Shown: positions 34,072-44,992 of the stretch, piece by piece
Numbering within the stretch: position 1 is the first letter of the stretch
Layout: each line of letters starts with the position of its first letter
Assembly: GCA_015501585.1 (NCBI GenBank)
Contig: JADNRY010000042.1
Coordinates: 248,001 to 312,000, forward strand
Direction of reading: 5' to 3'
Origin: Rhodocollybia butyracea
Lineage: Eukaryota > Basidiomycota > Agaricomycetes > Agaricales > Omphalotaceae
DNA length: 64,000 bases
Made by a program: the position numbers and the translations under genes
Notes under the pieces: model-generated
The model's input: the letters and a program-made list of their open reading frames with translations, nothing else
Told to the model about the DNA's origin: nothing
Database searches by the model: none

Positions 34072-34896
34072 CAACAAATGTCATGTCAAGGATCACTGGT
34101 CATTTGCAAGCTGATGAGGAGCGCGTGTAATGGATTAATGGTCTCCAAATCGACAACAGTACCAAAGAAATTATTAGCTTTGAAGAATCATCGGATTGTG
34201 ATTGTCTAGTTGAGCCTAAATTTGTCGAGATATCACAGGAACTTGCAAAGAATGGGCAGGGCAAGTGTAGTCATCTAGACAGCTTTTTGAGCTCATTGGA
34301 AAGGTAGAAAGGTATGAAAAAAACTCAAATAAGATACTATAGGACTCCAGAAGACTCCAGCTCAGACTTTGCCTCACATCTCCTGCCCAAAAACTCCAAG
34401 ACTGGCATTAAAGATGTCCATGAGTCCGGGTCAAGTAGTACCTGGATCCGTTGCATGGGTACTTGTGGGCCTCAAGGGGCTACGCGATGCTGCAGAGGCT
34501 CTTTAAACTGCCTAGGTATCCCAGGTACTCTAAGTCTCCTATGTCTCCTGGGAAAAGCCTGGGAGAAGCCTGAGAGAATCCTGCGACCAGCCTGAGAGAA
34601 TGCTGAGACCAGCCTGCCAGGAGAATCCTGAGACCAGCCTGGGAGAATCCTGAGACCAGCCTGGGAGAATCCTGAGACCAGCCTGAGTGAAGCCTAGTAA
34701 ACTCTTCATGCCAATAAAATTTGTTATAATTACAAAGTATATGCTTGCAACCTCTACTAGCAAAAGTTTTGAAAGTAAGCAATGGCGGACAGTTGGTAAG
34801 TAATTGCAGCCCTTATGAGGAGAGCGGATGGCACAGTTTAAGTGATATACTCTTGTACAGTAAATACAGCCATAATTAGATATAAGACGTGCTTTG
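34072..34896. repeat. hAT-like fragment and ~24-bp minisatellite
   Basis: 34409-34470 is another AAAGATGTCCATGAGTCCGG fragment. 34555-34700 is a minisatellite of units close to GAGAATCCTGAGACCAGCCTGG, about six copies with variants. The open frames it creates on the minus strand (SGWSQDSPRLVSGFSQ) are by-products of the repeat. No gene is seen. Confidence 0.6.
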
Positions 34897-36465
34897 CTAT
34901 GCTACACCAGCGTCTGAGAGCATCTCATGGGCCAGCCTCAAACGCTTACCTGCCATGTTATCGGTGAATTTGAGATGGCTCGGCTGGCAGTTGTCCCCAA
35001 GCTTGATCTGTCGAAATTCCAAGATGTGCCGAAGGTGCCACAGCAAGTGAACGCCGCAGTCATACCCGTTAGGCTGGAAGTGAACCTGAGAATCGGTGAG
35101 CACTGGCAGAAATTAGGACACAAACACAAGCCTACTAGGTGCACCTCAAAGTGGGGATCAAACACCCACCCGCAGCCCACGTTATTTTTTAGGTCAATCT
35201 CCTGGCCTCGAACTCTACTTAGGACCTCCGTAAGCCACAATAGAACCTACGGTTTGCTTGAACACAGCATCTGAGGCCAGCGGTAGGAAGGGAAAGAAAC
35301 ACACCAGCATTAAATTAGCATTTTTCCTAAGGAGCGGAGGTTTCTGGCGGTTGTTTAAGCATGTAGGCTTCCAGCTGTCGTAGATGTTGATGCGCTTGAG
35401 AAGGAAATCAATGCATGCGGAATACCAATGATTACTGTTTTCGTTGATAGGAATGAATACGCTATCCCAGTCCTTGCGGTTCTGCGCTGCCTATTGAAAA
35501 TGTTGAGAGCTCGTACAAGCGCATGCAGCAAAAGCCCACCACTTACTATGGCTTTACGACACCACCTCTCAACCGTGTTCTCCTCTGCTTTAGTCAGAAC
35601 TCCGCTCTTGGGAATGCAGGCGGTCGTGCTCTGGATAAAAAGACATTTAGGAGCAAAAAACGAGCTCAGCCCAACAGTAGTGCCCGACTGGGCGCACCAC
35701 TTGCTGACAAAATAGTTGACGATTTCGTCGTTGATCCAATGCCCAACGCCAAGCGTTCGAAAGTCTGAGAGCTTAACAGAGCTAAATTTTGAAGTGAAAA
35801 TGCCAGGGCTATATGATGACTAGCGTGATTCAGACAAAGGGCTGGGAGAGGAGGTATTTCCTACACACCTGGTCCAGCAAATCTCTTAGCTTTGCCTCTG
35901 TCTCCTCTGGGTAGTTGTCAAGGCCTTTCCACAAAGCACTTTCTACGGCCATCCTCTTCATACCAATACATCCTCGAAGATGCTTCAAGCTCTCGAGCAC
36001 ACACAAAGCGGCGTTATCAGAAAGAAGGGTGCCGTGGACTGTTAGATATAAGGTGAGTTTTGATTTAACGCGAGCAACTGTCGCAAGGATCCTGGCGGCT
36101 TCTTGTAGCTGGTTCATCTGGAACGCTGAGTCTGAGTAGAACCGGCTGTTGGATGCAGACGGCGTTGGAAATTGTGTGTCAACAAGAGCATTGAGCTGGT
36201 CTTTGGCTGCCGGGTTCAAAAGCTGGTGTAGGGAGAGAGATGGGACAAACATCTGGCAACTATCTATGATCTCGTGTATCTTTTTAAGGAGCGTGTGTGT
36301 GCAGCTTCGAGTGACTCCAAATGGTTCGTAGTGGACGATCACGCAGTCTTTGTGCAGCTTGTGGGGTCGGTACAGGTTTTGATACATTTTTATAATTAGC
36401 TCAAGGTTTGAGAGCTGGGTGTTGAGGAGAAGACTGAGAGCCCACCTTGTGGTTGATACAGACAT
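34897..36465 (-). CDS. Ulp1-type (C48) cysteine protease
   Basis: Minus-strand exons: N-terminal piece 36465-~35840, then 35781-35547, 35490-~35302, 35270-~35235 and 35102-34897. The N-terminal ~200 residues (MSVSTTRWALSLLLNTQ) are not recognised. The protease domain follows: LGVGHWINDEIVNYFV, then NSNHWYSACIDF with the catalytic His, INIYDSW with the Asp, HFQPNG with the Gln, and YDCGVHLLWHL with the catalytic Cys. All four key residues are present. This family removes SUMO or similar tags from proteins. Ulp1-like genes are often expanded in Agaricomycetes, sometimes linked to transposons. The phases of two introns (near 35840-35790 and 35300) are uncertain, so a slightly decayed copy is possible. 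Confidence 0.75.
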
Positions 36466-38341
36466 GACGAAAAGGATTGAGAAACGACTCTGTTTTGCCG
36501 CGTGACATGTTAGATCATTTGTTATTCATCTGACTTAAAGCATACTGCATACATGCCAAGATACATTACTAAACTATGGGCAATGAGCGGGCTGGCAGAA
36601 TCGAGCATCCTCATCGTTTGCAAAGCCCAACGCGGTACCCACCGAAGTAGATAGGCCTTCTTTGCCGCCTCCGTCCTCACCTTCTTTTGAGACGCCATCC
36701 TCAACCATTTCCTCAGCCATGCTGCCATCGAATAGCGTCATAAGCGGCGGCAATAAAGCTCCCTCCTCCTCCCCTTAAGGGGTGGCCGCCTTCGCTTCGT
36801 TTTCTTTTTTGCCTTCGCCATTAGGGTCTACACCTCCAAAGGCATCCGACGCTGAAACTAACAGCCGGCGTGGCTGGCGAAGCACAGGCCGCTCAGGCTT
36901 TTTCGGATGAGCCCAGGCTCTGCTTGCGCTGGAACAGACTGCCCGTGCAACACGTTAGCTCCCACCATCCTCCAAACGCGGAGCTCTGCGGAGATGGAGG
37001 AACGATTAAAGGCGATTGCGCTTGTTGAGAGACAGCGCAAGCGATGAAGCAGGTGAGGGTGTAGAGGGGGCATCTGCTGCAATGTGGAAGGCAAGGAAGG
37101 ACCTGAACCTTTAAATTTACAGCCGAGGTGCCAACCGCGATCTCTGCAGCAGTTGGACGACAGCAGCCGTAGCTTTGGCGCGTTGCCTGGGACATGGCGA
37201 TAGTGATCAAAGCGGAGACGGCGGAAACACTGCTCCTGGTCGAGCTACGGCAGTTGTAACCTTTTACTGAACGAGCCAGCAAGCCACATGAGGGATTTTC
37301 ACCGCGATTCGGACCTAGGAGCTTGCTATCCTGAATCTGACGCGACACCCGCTAAGCACTAAGCCGAACCAGGTCTCCCGGAGTTTACGCATATGAGAGA
37401 GGGCCAGCGCTAGGCTCTGGCTCTTGATTGCAAGCAAAAGCGCATCCTCTGCTAGAGCCTCTCAATGCTGACCATCCAACCCATTGCCGTAGCAGCCCTC
37501 ATCCTCATAGGAGCCATCGCACCCTCTCCTTCTCCCCACCGTTTAGCTTTCTTGATCTTTTTCTCCGCATCCACGAAGCGGCGGAATTTCTAGACCTCAT
37601 GCATCATGCCCCAGGGACAAGCACCCCCTAAAAAGCCCAGAACCAGGAACGAATGCGGAGGCGGTTGCGTTTCTTGTTGCTAGAAAATCCCAACCTATAC
37701 CTTTGCTGCGCATTTCTGAACACGGAGTGTTAGCGCAATATCTTGCGTAGAGCAGCATGCACCGTTTAGATAGCCAGAACTTTGTCCGGAGAAAAGCCAG
37801 CGTCGGTAAGCAATTTGGTCCACAAAGGCATATTAGAAAGAAAAGCCCAACCTATATCTTTGTTGCACGTTTCTGAACATGAGGCGTTAGCACGATATCT
37901 TGCGTAGAATAGCATGCACCATTTAATCTCGCAAGAGCAATCCCCAACTGCATTACTACAGCTGAGCTCAGACTAAAATACAAACCTCATCAGGTGGAGC
38001 TGCCCTAGCAAAAAGATGAATAGGTGCAATGCTTTGAAACATACACACACACCAGCTTCATCGCGCAAGAGGACCAAATATGTGGGCAGCAGAAGCTGCA
38101 TCGCCAGGCCCTCATCGTTGTAGCTAAGTAACTGATGTGTGTAGGCACGTGATCAATATTTGTCATTACTTTGCTTGCTGGTCTATTAAGGATATCTCTT
38201 TGCCTCGAACCGAAATCTATTATTATGTCAATTATTCCTTACTTCTTCCTAGTTACTGAGCCACTGGTTACATAAGTGACAGATTTCTTTTCTCAAAAGT
38301 TCTTGTTCTTGCATCTGCCATGACTACAAAGTCCCCACCTT
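36466..38341. other. Region with no supported gene; one 90-bp direct repeat
   Basis: Minus-strand frames at 36522-36728 and 36893-37348 could be upstream exons of the Ulp1-like gene but have no recognised domain. Two direct copies of a ~90-bp block lie at 37685-37775 and 37835-37925; both carry CCCAACCTATA and ATATCTTGCGTAGA. The promoter of the gene at 38342 should lie at the right end. Confidence 0.4.
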
Positions 38342-40010
38342 TTGGAGAGAAAACTCGCACCTGGTCAACTTATGGATTGCCTTATCTGTGAGGAAGGTGA
38401 GGAGGATGTTCTGGCGTCTAGTCAGAACAATCAACCACGGACGTATGCCCCGGCTCCCCTGTTTCATCCTAGGCCCCAGCGATTTTTTTATTCTCCTCTT
38501 CTCAGCTGGGGCTTTATAGATGAAGATTGTCATCGGTCGATGCGAGCACCGAGCAATGATCTTAGGACACTCGAATTTCCAACAGAGGTATTGAAGAGCG
38601 GTTTGCAAGTTGGGGAAATGTCGGAAACTCCTATACAGAAATTGAATGACGAGACTCTCGAAATTGGTGATGAAATGAAAGAAAGATTCAAGACAGTGAT
38701 CAAAAAACGCGGCACAAAAGAAGAACGACGCGACTTAAACATGCGATACAGTCATCTCGTTCGTATCAAAAACATTTTGGCATACTGTAAGGTATTGAAC
38801 AACTTAGCACATCTCCTGTTCATAACTATTATTACTTGGCACTCAAAATGACTCGGAATGACTAGACCTGCTGATCATGTGACTATGACTTGCCGGAACA
38901 TGCGGGTATATTCAAATGAGTTACATTGAGTCATTGAGGCTGTACTTATTTAAAATGGCTTACTCATGCAAACCATGGTTTGCCTTGAGGCTAACACATG
39001 TACTATATATTTAATTACTTAATGATTTCCCATGTAAAAGACTATAAAAGGGGGGGAATTACCCATACACCCTTTTTCTTTAGTCTCTATATTTTGTAAC
39101 CCAGTACCTACAAGCATTACACTTGTTATCTTATTCTTTGTGTGAACCACACCTGAGGAATTATCTACTGAGTGAATACAGCAAGACTCACTTTAATATC
39201 ACAGATATTGAAGGTATGTATTCCCGACACTTATTGTCACCAATACCCGTATAGTGCACACCAACTCTATACAAAGATACCCCCAAAACACCGTAACATT
39301 TAAGTTCTTGTAAGCATTGTCTACCGAGCAGCCCCCGAATCTGTTAGATCGGAAGTATTAATTAAATACAACTGGTTAACAAGCCTCTTTGTTTGAGACT
39401 TGACACATACCTATTTACTAATACTTACAACCAGGTATGCGACCGATGCCAATTGAAAGGCAACAAATGCACTACCCGAAAGAACTCTTTCCAATGCGAT
39501 ACTTGCATGTATTCCATGCGTTGCTCGAGGGTGGCCATCCTCCAGAAGATCAGGGTGCAAGAAACTATAAATATAAGTGATGAGCAATATGCTACTTTAT
39601 CGTCATGGTATGATGCGAGGACTCAGTCCAAAACCGAGCAAAAAAGCCTCCATGCCATAGAACAGCGAGTCACTCGCAGGCTAAAAGTTCTCAGCAACAC
39701 AGAAGAGAGCCTCTGCCTTCGGGAAGAGCTCCTTCGACGCTCAACCCCGCGTCTACTGACACTGACCCCGAAGAATACCCTGATACAAGAATGGAAGATA
39801 TTGGTCGTAGCTTCGCGCTCTCCGTTGAAGATTCTGCTTCGCATCATTCCCAATTTTTTTCCGAGACAAATCCACCAGGGGAGTTTCCCACTTGGCCTTC
39901 TCAGGACCAGCTCAACCACTACGTTGCCTTGCCACCGTTGTCTTTTGACTTCAAAGAGTACGTTTGGCCCCTTTCTCCAGCAGGCCCATTGGTCGCTGCC
40001 ACTGGTAGGC
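38342..40010 (+). pseudogene. Cysteine-rich hypothetical protein with a solo LTR in its intron
   Basis: Exon 1 (38342-38758) has a CLICEEGEED start region, a Pro-rich stretch and a Lys/Glu-rich helix (ERFKTVIKKRGTKEERRDLN). Exon 2 begins at 39435 with VCDRCQLKG, CTTRK, CDTCMY and RCSR, giving a compact group of cysteines like those in transposon-associated or DNA-binding fungal proteins. It continues with a helical region. Donor GTTCGT and acceptor ACCAG are in phase; without the 620-bp LTR and one TSD copy the intron would be 51 bp. Further on the frame changes near 39710 to one reading APSTLNPASTDTDPEE and FPTWPSQDQLNHYV to ~40004, so a frameshift or unrecognised intron is present. Function unknown. 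Confidence 0.5.
38786..39405 (+). mobile_element. Solo LTR with perfect 5-bp TSD (CATAC)
   Basis: Starts TGTAAGGTATTG and ends GAGACTTGACA; CATAC lies on both sides (38781-38785 and 39406-39410). It carries a promoter box TATAAAAGGGGGGG near 39043. It matches 31976-32607 in inverse orientation. It lies inside the intron of the cysteine-rich gene, in the same orientation as the gene. Confidence 0.9.
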
Positions 40011-40508
40011 ATACGTTAAACTTGCTATCTGTTTGATCACTGATAGTGTACTCCAAGCAATGCGTTCAACCTTTGGTATTTTACTCCGATGATACTATCC
40101 TTCCCCACAGGGTCATTCACAGCTGGAGCGGTGTCACTGCCTTATGACTTGCGGTCACCCACCTAAGAGCTTGCTCTTGCTATTGCTTGCAGCAAAGAAA
40201 ACGGTGCTTGCATGCGTCCACGTGCTTCAATCAACGCCTCATATGCTTCATAAACATATCCAGCCTGTTTACCAATCGTGGTAAGGTGCTTTGAAAAGAA
40301 AGAGCACAACAATAAAACTAGCGAGGTAGTATACAAAAAAAACAAATTGCAAAAAAAAAGTACGAATCAGAAAAAGAGCGCAGCTGTAAAACGAGGACGA
40401 TATACAAAAACAATTATACAAATTACAAACCAGCGCAGTACGCCATATAGCGGCTATTAGCAAGCTTTGAACGAGACAAACGCTGTATATTCCGGCCGTG
40501 TCAGGGTC
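40011..40508. other. Non-coding region
   Basis: An A-rich stretch (40300-40400) and no gene. It lies between two converging genes and probably holds both 3' flanks. Confidence 0.4.
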
Positions 40509-43128
40509 TCAAATCCCGATAGAAACCAGCCTTAGGTCGAAGACGCTTTCAGCGTTCACAGCTGGCCAAATGCTACAAACGCATATGCCGTGTTCAAGCA
40601 AGATGAGCTTGAGCAAACGAGAGGATGCGACAGAGCAGCTAGAGAGCCACTGTTTGAGGTGGGGCCTCTTCTGTGGGTCATCAGCAGTCAAGCCTTCTGC
40701 AAAAGCTACTACCATTTGCTGGTCACTGCCGCGCATACGCTGGGAGAAATCCAGGAACATTCGGCCGCAAGAGAAGAGGTCCCCCTTGAATGGGAGAAAT
40801 GGCTCTCCACCGCATACCTCGGGAGCCATGTACCCTTCTGTCCCTTGGAAAAGGGTGAGCAGCTCATCCTCGCGCGCAACGCGGGCTGCCAAGTTAAAGT
40901 CGATGATTTTGAGAACAGGTTGGGTGGCAAAGAACATCAGGCTGTCTGGGTGGTCTGTGGCAGGCACCAAGTTGTCTGGTTTGAGGTCAAGATGCGCCAC
41001 GAGATGTCTGTGTAAGAAGCAAAGCCCTGAAGCCAGATCCAAGCTCAACACCAAGAAATTGTTGGACAACAGCTTTTTGCTGCTGCTGTTAATGACATCG
41101 CGCATTGACTCCAGCCATGGAAAGACAAGGAAGGAGGCAGTGGGGGTGGTCAGAACATCGAAAATGGGCAGAACGTAGCGCGGAGAATCTTTGAGTTCGC
41201 GCAAGTAGTCATAGATCGCCAATTCTACTCTGCACCCCCTCTTTACCGCAACCTTAATGCCATCTGGAGAGGTGCCAAAGTGAACGCCTGAGCCCTGTCA
41301 AAATTTAGCTTGGAGCTCGCCACTGATAGCAATTAAAGCCTACTTTGTGCTCAATTTCAAGCCTATACCTGTGCTGCCTCGCCAGCTCTCCAATCTGCCG
41401 ACTTTCTTCATCACAATTCCGCTTCCTTGGACTTTGATTGTTGTCCTCAGTTTTACGTTTAAACCGAGTCTTCAACCCGCTGGTCTGAATGCTGGAGAGT
41501 CTGGCAAATGCGTTGCTGACATGGTTTTGCAAGGCTTCATCATTGACAGAGCGGATGTAGTCCAGGAGGTTATATAGGTGTAGTAACAGGGTAAGATCAA
41601 ACACCTTTTCAAAGTAGCAGACCTAAAATATTCAATCAGGGCTTCGTTATGTCCCTCAATTGCTATTAATCAACCTCACCGTCTTGCTGAAACATCAGCA
41701 GAAACCTTACATCTTGCCAGAGCTGGTCAACGTATACCAAGGGAAGAATGAACTGCCTGGGCTTTTTGTCCTCCTTCTGGACCGCGGACACAAGCCATAC
41801 AATGCTTCCTCCTTGCAAAAGCAGCCGATAGTAATCTTCTTCAAGTTTGTCTGCTTGGGATTGAGTTTCAGTCAAAAGTCGCGGCAAAACCTCCCAAATG
41901 CCAAAATTGCTTTTCGGCTTATAGGAGAAGTATGTGGGCGGTGTTTGATCTACAACAGTAAGCACTAGCTGCTTAATTGGCCAAGGCTTAAGCTTCAGCT
42001 GTAGATGGCTACTCTTTGATCCCGGCAAAAGCTCTTCATGCTCAGGAGTAAATTGATACCTAGATCTACAAAAAAGACCCGCGAAGTGACTTCCTGAAGG
42101 CCATTGGTCTGGATTAGGGTGGAGATGCGATCTAGAGCAACAAGGAATTTATGCAAAGAGATGTAATGGTCAACTTTGCGAGCGGAGGCTTGGAGAGCGG
42201 CGTTGTCTTCGAGAGAGAGGATGCTGTTTTCGAGAGATTTGAGAGGGACGGCGTTGTTTTCGAGAGAGACGGCGCTGTTTTTGAGAGAGATGGCGCTGTC
42301 TTCGATAGAGACGTCTGAAGCAGCAAAGAGCTTGGTAGTCTGGTGGCCTGTCTTTTCGAGCTCTTTTGAAAGCCGCGCGTGTTCCTTCAGTTTAAATCAA
42401 AATTAGCGACGAGCCGTAATGCATCCCTGGTAAGCCTTACATCTTCTGGAAAGAAGCGCTTGCTGCCAAGAGTCTTGAGGAATGTCCTGACAAAGCTTGG
42501 CAAGCTGTCCTGCGCTAGGCGTATGATTTTGTTATGGTGCAAGTCTACCTGTTGGAATTTGTGCAAGTCGGCCATATGGATGAAAGAGCGCAAGTGCGGA
42601 CCCTCTCCCAAATCAAGCAGCATGGAGCCTGCAACATGATGAGCCTCTGCTCCTATAGCGATGCTGGAAACTACTTACAATCTTGCAAAACCACCAGGCA
42701 GCGTTTACCAATTTCATCTTCATCTACAACCAAACCATTCGTAGGAAGGGTTACGGCTGAGTCCCTCTTGGCCTGAATTCGAATGGCCTTGAAATCCTCC
42801 GCAGAGACGTTGTAAACGCTGATATCTGTTTGTTTGACATCTGCCTGTGTGTAGCCGTGTCTTTCACAGATGCAAGGGTATATGATTTCGCAGATAACAA
42901 GGTCTCGACAACTAACGACAGGATCTCCTTGCGGCGGTAGATAACAGGATTGCGCTCTAGTGTCCTGTTAACGTTGTAGAAGACCCGGTAGATATCATCA
43001 CTGTTTTCGATTTTTTTGTTGTTTTCAATGTTTTTGCTGATGTTTTTGCTCTTTTCAATGTTTTCGCTGTCGCTGGAAAAACGGAACAATGTGACCTGTA
43101 TAACATTGTGGGCGTCGTAGCTCGCCAC
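40509..43128 (-). CDS. Multi-exon protein-kinase-like gene
   Basis: Read on the minus strand. The N-terminal region (about 42950-42690) reads DPVVSCRDLVICEIIYPC, TDISVYNVSAEDFKAIRIQ and DEDEIGKRCLVVLQDC, ending at donor GTAAGT. Next comes HLRSFIHMADLHKFQQVDLH (42640-42440). A coiled exon (~42390-42070) then carries tandem SLEN/SLKN units. YQFTPEHEELLPG with a LTVVDQTPPTYFSYK stretch (42060-41700) and a linker (41604-41350) follow. The kinase domain closes the protein: glycine loop GSGVHFGTSPDG, VAVK with the ATP-binding Lys, catalytic loop HLDLKPDNLV, IIDFNLAARV in place of DFG, and GTEGYMAPEV. HLD and DFN are altered but keep the catalytic Asp residues. Not the FunK1 type. Several exon joins are unresolved, so frameshifts cannot be excluded. 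The substrate is unknown. Confidence 0.6.
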
Positions 43129-44122
43129 CTGACCTGACTTGACTGACGTAAATAGTGCAGTCTTTTTGATAAATTGCTAATAAGTTTGCAACGACTAGAT
43201 ACTACTCAAACTTCTGAATACATGGATCAGTTTGTAGTAGATGAAATCTCTACCTTGAATTTCCTGCATTTTTAAAGATTTTATTGCCTGCGTTGGGCAG
43301 TGTCCGAAGAAGTGCAACTGGGCGCTTAGCCGCCAAATCTCTCGCCTATCGCTCATTATTTTGCTTCTTGTTTCATGAATACTTTATGGATTCTTGTAGG
43401 AATTAAAATTTGGCCTGTTATTAGAATAGTGAATAACCTTCCGAAGTAATCTCAGCGGTCTCAATACATATTTTATATGCTCCTGATGATTGATGCAAAA
43501 ACCACACTCGCCGTTCTGAACATTCTGCTCAGTATTCGAGCCCTGTTTGCAAAAGGATCAATCTGAGTAGAATCATTATAACCTAATCATCAAATCTGTA
43601 GAGTGACGGGAACTGATGTTTTTGGACCACAGTAACTCAATCAATGTGCTGAGGTCGTGGTTGCGAGTTCAGTACACTTTACTCTGGTTTTTTTTTGTGC
43701 AGAAAAGAATGCAGAATGCTTTTGATTAACCTATTTACGAAAACTATACCAAAGGCCAAAGCCTAATATGAAATAGCGGGCATGTAGTTAGCGAAGATAA
43801 GTCGTTCAACTGTCACTGAAGGACTGAAGGAAACAGTGCGAAATCGCGTGAAATTTATCCATCTCATAACACTTCCGTTGATAATATGAGTATTTCCGAG
43901 TCTAATGACGCAAATTTGAGAGTATTTCGTGTGAAGCGGCGAGAGGTCTAATAGTAGCTCGATATCTTTCCTCTGATAAGCTGTGGCTTATCTTGGAAAG
44001 AGAATATGATAGCAAAGCAACTCACTAGTATAATATAATTACTCCAAGCCACTGTTGAAGTATCTACAGTATCTCCAAAAAATGTACTACAATATACCTT
44101 TTAGCCAGTAGTGAAATACTTG
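43129..44122. other. AT-rich non-coding region
   Basis: No gene seen on either strand. It separates the kinase-like gene's promoter from the LRR-like remnant. Confidence 0.45.
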
Positions 44123-44697
44123 TCATACCAACACTTCTTTCCTTGCTTGCTTGCTTCCTTTAGAAGGAACCTCCAAATACACTACCACTTTCAAACCCTC
44201 CCCATCCAAAATCCGTAAAGCATTGTACATATTCATAGTCCTGGGATCAATTTCTCGATAGCCAAATTTAAGCGTGAAAGACTTTATAGTGTGCAGTCGT
44301 CCAGGCCTGGACCAATGTGATTGGACCATGGTAATAGCAGCGTGGTCATCAAACTCGCCTCCGACATTAGTTATAGAGAGATTTTCTAGGTTTGCAATCA
44401 TATCGGAATCAGGGTTCTTGCCATTGAGTGTGAGCTTTTCCAATAGATACGCAGAAAACGGTCTTCACATTTTGAATGGTCAACGATAAGCTCCCTCAAA
44501 CAAGGAAAACTGAAGAATGTAAATATCACTTTTAGTGACGCCCCTTGCCTGAAAGCATGAGTGATACTGAGTGATGTGATGTTAGGCCAAGAGCCACACA
44601 TCTGTTGCTGCTCTAAAGGTTCCTCTGAATCCTCTTCCCCGTAAAACCTGATTATAACGCCCTTAGGCGAGAGTCTTACGTTCACACGAAAGAGCAC
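44123..44697 (-). pseudogene. LRR-like C-terminal remnant (F-box/LRR type)
   Basis: Two overlapping minus-strand frames join as one protein if a single base is changed near 44440. The first (44697-44398) reads WPNITSLSITHAF and FFSFPCLRELIVDHSK; the second continues with LLEKLTLNG, LENLSITNVGG and TIKSFTLKFG. These are irregular leucine-rich repeats like those after the F-box in many Agaricomycete proteins. No F-box or start is present. It lies next to the gag-like element, so it is probably a truncated gene. Confidence 0.5.
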
Positions 44698-44992
44698 GAC
44701 AAAGGCTATGCAATTGTGTACTCGTAGTGTAGAAGAACTACAGTAATTTATGTAATTCGACTAGTTATAGTAATCGAAATGAATAGAATAGAAATGATAT
44801 CTAATCGTAAGATAAGATAAGATAAGAGTCGCAATGCAACAAAAGTTAAGGCCGCGCCATAAGGCGCGGCTGGAAGGGAATCAGGCAAGATGGGGAGGAG
44901 GCGTTACACCCTCCCCCACTAGATTAGTACCTAGGGTACTAATCGAACGATATGATGGGATAAATCCCCAATAAGACGTGTTACTGGGGGGA
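44698..44992. other. Non-coding flank of the gag-like region
   Basis: Contains a GATAA tandem (44810-44828) and a GC-rich hairpin (GCCGCGCC ATAA GGCGCGGC, 44852-44871), then a CTCCCCC-rich stretch. Could be the 3' untranslated part of the gag-like element. Confidence 0.4.

Noticed and set aside
34480..34782. Minus-strand frame with repeated SGWSQ/SGFSQ units as a repeat protein
   Set aside because: It is a by-product of a DNA minisatellite; no start context or continuation.
40509..41222. FunK1-type fungal kinase
   Set aside because: The catalytic loop and activation segment do not follow the FunK1 pattern; only a general kinase fold is supported.
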